This document shows, piece after piece, positions 61,169 through 64,000 of a stretch of DNA of 64,000 bases. Location of the stretch: NCBI RefSeq assembly GCF_030269605.1, contig NZ_BSTQ01000023.1:108934-172933 (forward strand), in the 5' to 3' direction. Under the pieces are notes generated by a model. It ran no database searches. It saw only the letters and a program-made list of their open reading frames with translations, and had not been told where the DNA came from. The translations under genes were made by a program, and so were the position numbers. How positions within the stretch are numbered: the stretch's first letter is position 1; every line of letters starts with the position of its first letter. Source of the stretch: Lentzea sp. NBRC 105346. Lineage in GTDB: Bacteria > Actinomycetota > Actinomycetes > Mycobacteriales > Pseudonocardiaceae.

Positions 61169-62657
61169 ACCCGTCCGGCGGCACGGACTTCGGCGAGGCG
61201 AGCCAGCCGCCCTTGTCACGCGGCCGCGAGCTGAGCTCGCCGTCGATCAGCAGCGAGACGTAGCAGCCGTAGTCGATGGCGAACCCGTCGTACAGCGTGC
61301 CGGGCGTCTTGTGGTCGACGATGCCTCGCTTGAGCACGTGCAGCAGCCGCGCGTCGTACAGCTCGTCGATCGTCTCGTGCCGCATGCAGGCCAGTTGGTC
61401 GACGACGAACGTGCGGGACCGCCGGCGACCGACGACCTCGTCGACTAGCAGCCGCAACATGTGCCTCGCCGAGGAGTTCTCGCTGATCGCGGTCTGCTTG
61501 TCGCGCATGTACCAGTCGCGCGCGGCACGCCGGACGTCGGCCATCGCGATCGGCTCGTTGTGCGCGTGCTGCGCGGCGAGCGCGGCGATGTTGATCGCAT
61601 CGCGCGGCACCCCCTCGGCGGCGCGGACGAGCTCGTTGAACGCGTTGCGGCGGAACAGGTCTTCGACGAACGCCTCCGCGCTCGCCGGCTTGCCGACCAC
61701 CGACGGTAGCCGCGACGACGCGTGGTTGAAGAACAGCTCGGCGAAGAACTCGCGGGCGCCGCTGCGCTGCTGATCGAACATGAGGAAGTCGTCGAGGCTG
61801 ACGGCACTCGCCGCGTCGGCGCCGACCTCGATGCCGACGTAGTCGCCCGCCGCGCCGGGCTCACTGAACCGCGACCGGCGTTCGATGGCCGCGATCTTCA
61901 CGGTGATGCCCGCGGTCGGCAGCACGCTGCGGCGCAACAGATCCGCGAGCAACGGCTGCAGGTCCAGCGGAATCGAGCTCCACTCGTCCAGCAGCAGCCA
62001 CAACCGCCGCTGTCCCAGCGCCCGCGTGATTCCCCGGAGCGCTCGGCTCAGCGGCCCGAACACGATGTGGTGCCGTTCGACGCCGGTGCGCCGGGTGCGA
62101 CTCTCCGCGCTGAACGTCTCCCGGCTGCTCAACCCGGCCTTCGGCCGGTGACTGAGCTCGATACCGTGTTCGGTCGACGCCGAGCCGCCGACGCGCGTCT
62201 CCTGTTCGACCTGTCCGACGACCTCGACGACGGTCGCGGCCTCGGCCAGCGTGTCGAGCGCTTCGAGCAGTTTCGTCTCGTCCCCGATGTCGCGTTCGGA
62301 CGCGGCCGTCAGCAGTTCCTCGTGCACCGCCTCGAGCGTGTCGACGAGCAGATGCGTCCCCCTGGTCGAAGCGCTGACGGCGACGTCGCCGTACATGCCG
62401 CCGGCCGAGCCGATGGTGCGCAGGTCGAGGTAGACGGCCACGTCGCCGGTGCGTTCGACCAGGTCGCTGAGGAAGTGCAACGCGTGCGTCTTCCCGGTGC
62501 CGCGGCGCCCGTACAGGATCTGGTGGTCGGCCGAGTGCAGCATCGCCGCGAAGCTGCCCGCCGCGACGTACGTTGACGCGAGCGTGTACCTGTCCGTGCT
62601 TTCCGCACGCCTCGGAATGCGCATCAGCGCTTGGTTGAGGTGCTTCTGCCGCATCAT
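61119..62657 (-). CDS. P-loop ATPase, Orc/Cdc6-like AAA type
   Basis: 512 residues. Walker A is GRRGTGKTH near residue 50 and Walker B is LWLLLDEWSS near 220. A C-terminal helical/winged-helix-like part (about 380-470) follows. The layout recalls ORC-CDC6-type AAA proteins, which in bacteria occur in accessory or defence loci, but no nuclease, methylase or helicase partner is adjacent. Function unknown. A spacer region of ~100 residues between Walker A and B is poorly conserved in type (Glu/Ala-rich, then RRTGVERHHIVFG). Confidence 0.75.
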   Translation of the reverse strand: MMRQKHLNQALMRIPRRAESTDRYTLASTYVAAGSFAAMLHSADHQILYGRRGTGKTHALHFLSDLVERTGDVAVYLDLRTIGSAGGMYGDVAVSASTRGTHLLVDTLEAVHEELLTAASERDIGDETKLLEALDTLAEAATVVEVVGQVEQETRVGGSASTEHGIELSHRPKAGLSSRETFSAESRTRRTGVERHHIVFGPLSRALRGITRALGQRRLWLLLDEWSSIPLDLQPLLADLLRRSVLPTAGITVKIAAIERRSRFSEPGAAGDYVGIEVGADAASAVSLDDFLMFDQQRSGAREFFAELFFNHASSRLPSVVGKPASAEAFVEDLFRRNAFNELVRAAEGVPRDAINIAALAAQHAHNEPIAMADVRRAARDWYMRDKQTAISENSSARHMLRLLVDEVVGRRRSRTFVVDQLACMRHETIDELYDARLLHVLKRGIVDHKTPGTLYDGFAIDYGCYVSLLIDGELSSRPRDKGGWLASPKSVPPDGFSLTREALDLTKLGPP

Positions 62658-62750
62658 CGCCTTCGAGCGTTCCCCCTGCGTCCCGGTGACGCAGCCACCG
62701 GTCGGGTTACTTCGGGCGTGTCAGCGCGTCCGTTGTGTCCGGATCGGCCC

Positions 62751-62756
62751 TACGTT
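62751..62756 (+). promoter_or_regulatory. -10 box TACGTT, leaderless start
   Basis: TACGTT ends 7 nt before the GTG at 62764, which supports the short start and excludes readings that overlap the divergent ATPase gene. Confidence 0.45.
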
Positions 62757-62763
62757 GCTGCGC

Positions 62764-63864
62764 GTGCGCTGCATGATCATCGCTCTGGTGCTGCTGCTCC
62801 TCGCGCCTCCGGCGTCCGCCGCGTCCGCGAAACCGTTGAGTGGCGGGGAGTCCCGCTACCCGCACGCCATCCGGCTGGCTCACGGCCGGTTCGCCGGTGA
62901 CGTCGTGGTGAGCGTGAACAACTGGCGGGAGACACAGATCTACCGCGGACGGCGCTCCTTCAAGCTGGTCGCGAAGTTCACTGATCCCGAGGCCGCTGCT
63001 TCGTCGATGTGTTGTGCGCACATCTACGAGTTGCCTTCTCGCGTGGGTGCGTTGCCTGCGGGGACGTTGCTGTGGGCGGGCAGCACCGGGTTCAAGGACG
63101 TCGGCATGTCGTTGCGCGTGTGGCGTTCGCTCGACGGCGGCTCGTCGTGGTCCTTCTTGTCGACGTGCGCCTCTTCTTCCGGTGGCATCTGGGAGCCGGA
63201 GTTGTCCGTGGACGCTTCGGGTCGCCTGGTGTGCCACTTCGCCGACGAGGAGGACTGGCGGACGCACAGCCAGGTGCTGTCCCGGACGTTCTCGGTCGAC
63301 GGTGTCTCGTGGTCGGCGAAGACTTACACGGTCGCCGTGCAGCCGCGTGGGTATCGGCCGGGGATGGCGCACGTGCGGCGGTTGCCCGGTGGGTCGTACT
63401 TCATGACCTATGAGATTTGCGGGCAGCGGGATCAGTACTTCTGTTCGTCGTTCTTCCGGACCTCTGCTGACGGGTGGGACTGGGGTTCGCCGGATTTCCC
63501 TGGTACGCCTTTGCGTAGTCGGGAGGGGCGGTACTTTGCGCACACGCCTTCGATTGCGCTCGGGCCTGGTGGGCGGTTGGTGTTGACCGGGCAGATGCTG
63601 ATGCACCCTTCCGGGAAGGTCGATTCCTTGAACGGGGCTCGGTTGTTCATCAACGACCGGGGTGGGGCTGGGGAGTGGTACGAGGCTCCGGCTCCTGTGC
63701 CGGTGCCTTCCGCTCGGGATGTGAACTGTCCGAATTACCATCCGGCTCTGGTTGTGGCTGGGAATGGGGAGTCGGTGCTGGAGTTTGCCAGCGACTACGA
63801 CTCGAGTGGGTTGTGCGTGACGCGGTATGCGAGTGGGCCGTTGCCTGCGGTGGGGCAGGGGTAG
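62764..63864 (+). CDS. secreted BNR/Asp-box propeller protein
   Basis: 366 residues. Signal peptide (MIIALVLLLLAPPASAASA), then a sialidase-like six-bladed propeller with an Asp box SLDGGSSWS and a second, weaker one (SADGWDWG). The catalytic Arg triad and Tyr/Glu of true sialidases are not identifiable, so an exo-glycosidase role is not supported. From about 63,400 the codon usage turns to G/T endings, like the LuxR-type gene at 25,511. Confidence 0.8.
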   Translation: MRCMIIALVLLLLAPPASAASAKPLSGGESRYPHAIRLAHGRFAGDVVVSVNNWRETQIYRGRRSFKLVAKFTDPEAAASSMCCAHIYELPSRVGALPAGTLLWAGSTGFKDVGMSLRVWRSLDGGSSWSFLSTCASSSGGIWEPELSVDASGRLVCHFADEEDWRTHSQVLSRTFSVDGVSWSAKTYTVAVQPRGYRPGMAHVRRLPGGSYFMTYEICGQRDQYFCSSFFRTSADGWDWGSPDFPGTPLRSREGRYFAHTPSIALGPGGRLVLTGQMLMHPSGKVDSLNGARLFINDRGGAGEWYEAPAPVPVPSARDVNCPNYHPALVVAGNGESVLEFASDYDSSGLCVTRYASGPLPAVGQG

Positions 63865-63873
63865 CGGCCCGTC

Positions 63874-63988
63874 GGCTGCCGGTTTGTGTTGACGCGGTGG
63901 CTTTTGTGGTGGGTTGCGTTTGTGTTGACGCGGCGGCTTTCGTGCTCGGGGCTCCGCCCCGGACCCCGGCTCAGCTCAAAGAGGGGCC
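63874..63988 (+). repeat. 3'-flank repeat module, second copy
   Basis: It contains GGCTGCCGGTTTG (63874), GACGCGGTGGCTTT (63891) and the 45-bp exact repeat 63944-63988 that is also at 26238-26282. No gene is seen from 63865 to the window end. Confidence 0.8.
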
Positions 63989-64000
63989 CTTGGGTGGTTT

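Noticed and set aside
62764..63864. True sialidase
   Set aside because: Only Asp boxes and the propeller plan are visible; the catalytic Arg triad and nucleophile Tyr could not be placed.

Overview
The window is one contiguous piece of a high-GC actinobacterial chromosome. GTG and TTG starts are frequent, third codon positions are GC-rich in most genes, and mRNAs often look leaderless. The gene content (F420-related fbiD, a lysine/alanine-tailed HU, XRE-DUF397 pairs, NdgR next to leuCD) points to Pseudonocardiaceae, something like Lentzea, Saccharothrix or Amycolatopsis. Genus is an inference. There is no rRNA, phage, transposase or CRISPR array.

Layout. 1-9.1 kb: the end of a TPR-CHAT protein, a secreted M14 carboxypeptidase, a sugar-dehydrogenase-like lipoprotein, an alpha/beta hydrolase, a 2-hydroxyacid dehydrogenase, a DoxX protein and a small membrane protein. 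9.3-25.4 kb: a branched-chain amino-acid and serine block with ilvD, a PH-domain/VKOR pair, ilvBNC, a DUF397 protein, serA, a secreted subtilisin, leuB, cimA and a fumarylacetoacetase-family enzyme. 25.5-30 kb: a LuxR-type regulator, a 0.9-kb gene-free repeat island, an FAD monooxygenase, a HAD phosphatase and two tRNAs (Gln-CTG, Glu-CTC). 30-37 kb: ndgR facing leuCD, hup, and the coupled pair ppk-Nudix/phosphatase. 37-41.5 kb: two tandem secreted LVIVD-repeat paralogs and an acyltransferase. 41.5-58.7 kb: a housekeeping chain (fbiD, plsC, gpsA, ddl, DUF3515, AsnC-type RAM protein, thiL, GNAT, gamma-carbonic-anhydrase-like, ung, MFS, rpmB, DAK2, recG). Between gpsA and ddl sits an extra module: PLP-dependent sulfur-amino-acid enzyme, cysteine dioxygenase, PNPOx-like protein, MocR regulator and DUF4360 protein. 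58.7-64 kb: an accessory-looking stretch with XRE/DUF5753, DUF397, two Crp-like regulators, an Orc/Cdc6-like P-loop ATPase and a BNR-repeat secreted protein.

How it works together. The window holds the valine/isoleucine enzymes ilvBN, ilvC and ilvD, the leucine enzymes leuB and leuCD (not leuA), and the threonine-independent isoleucine entry enzyme cimA. Two of these transcripts start with short leader peptides rich in the pathway's end products, followed by attenuator hairpins: MQRTLVLVLLRRVDA before ilvB and MASFAAIIIDERVG before cimA. A third leader with two Cys codons lies before cysteine dioxygenase. NdgR, divergent from leuCD, adds a transcription-factor layer.

Dispersed through the intergenic spaces is a family of repeats: 22-bp tandem units, perfect and nested palindromes, a duplicated 24-bp-stem palindrome and a 45-bp exact repeat. 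I found no attachment sites or replication origin.
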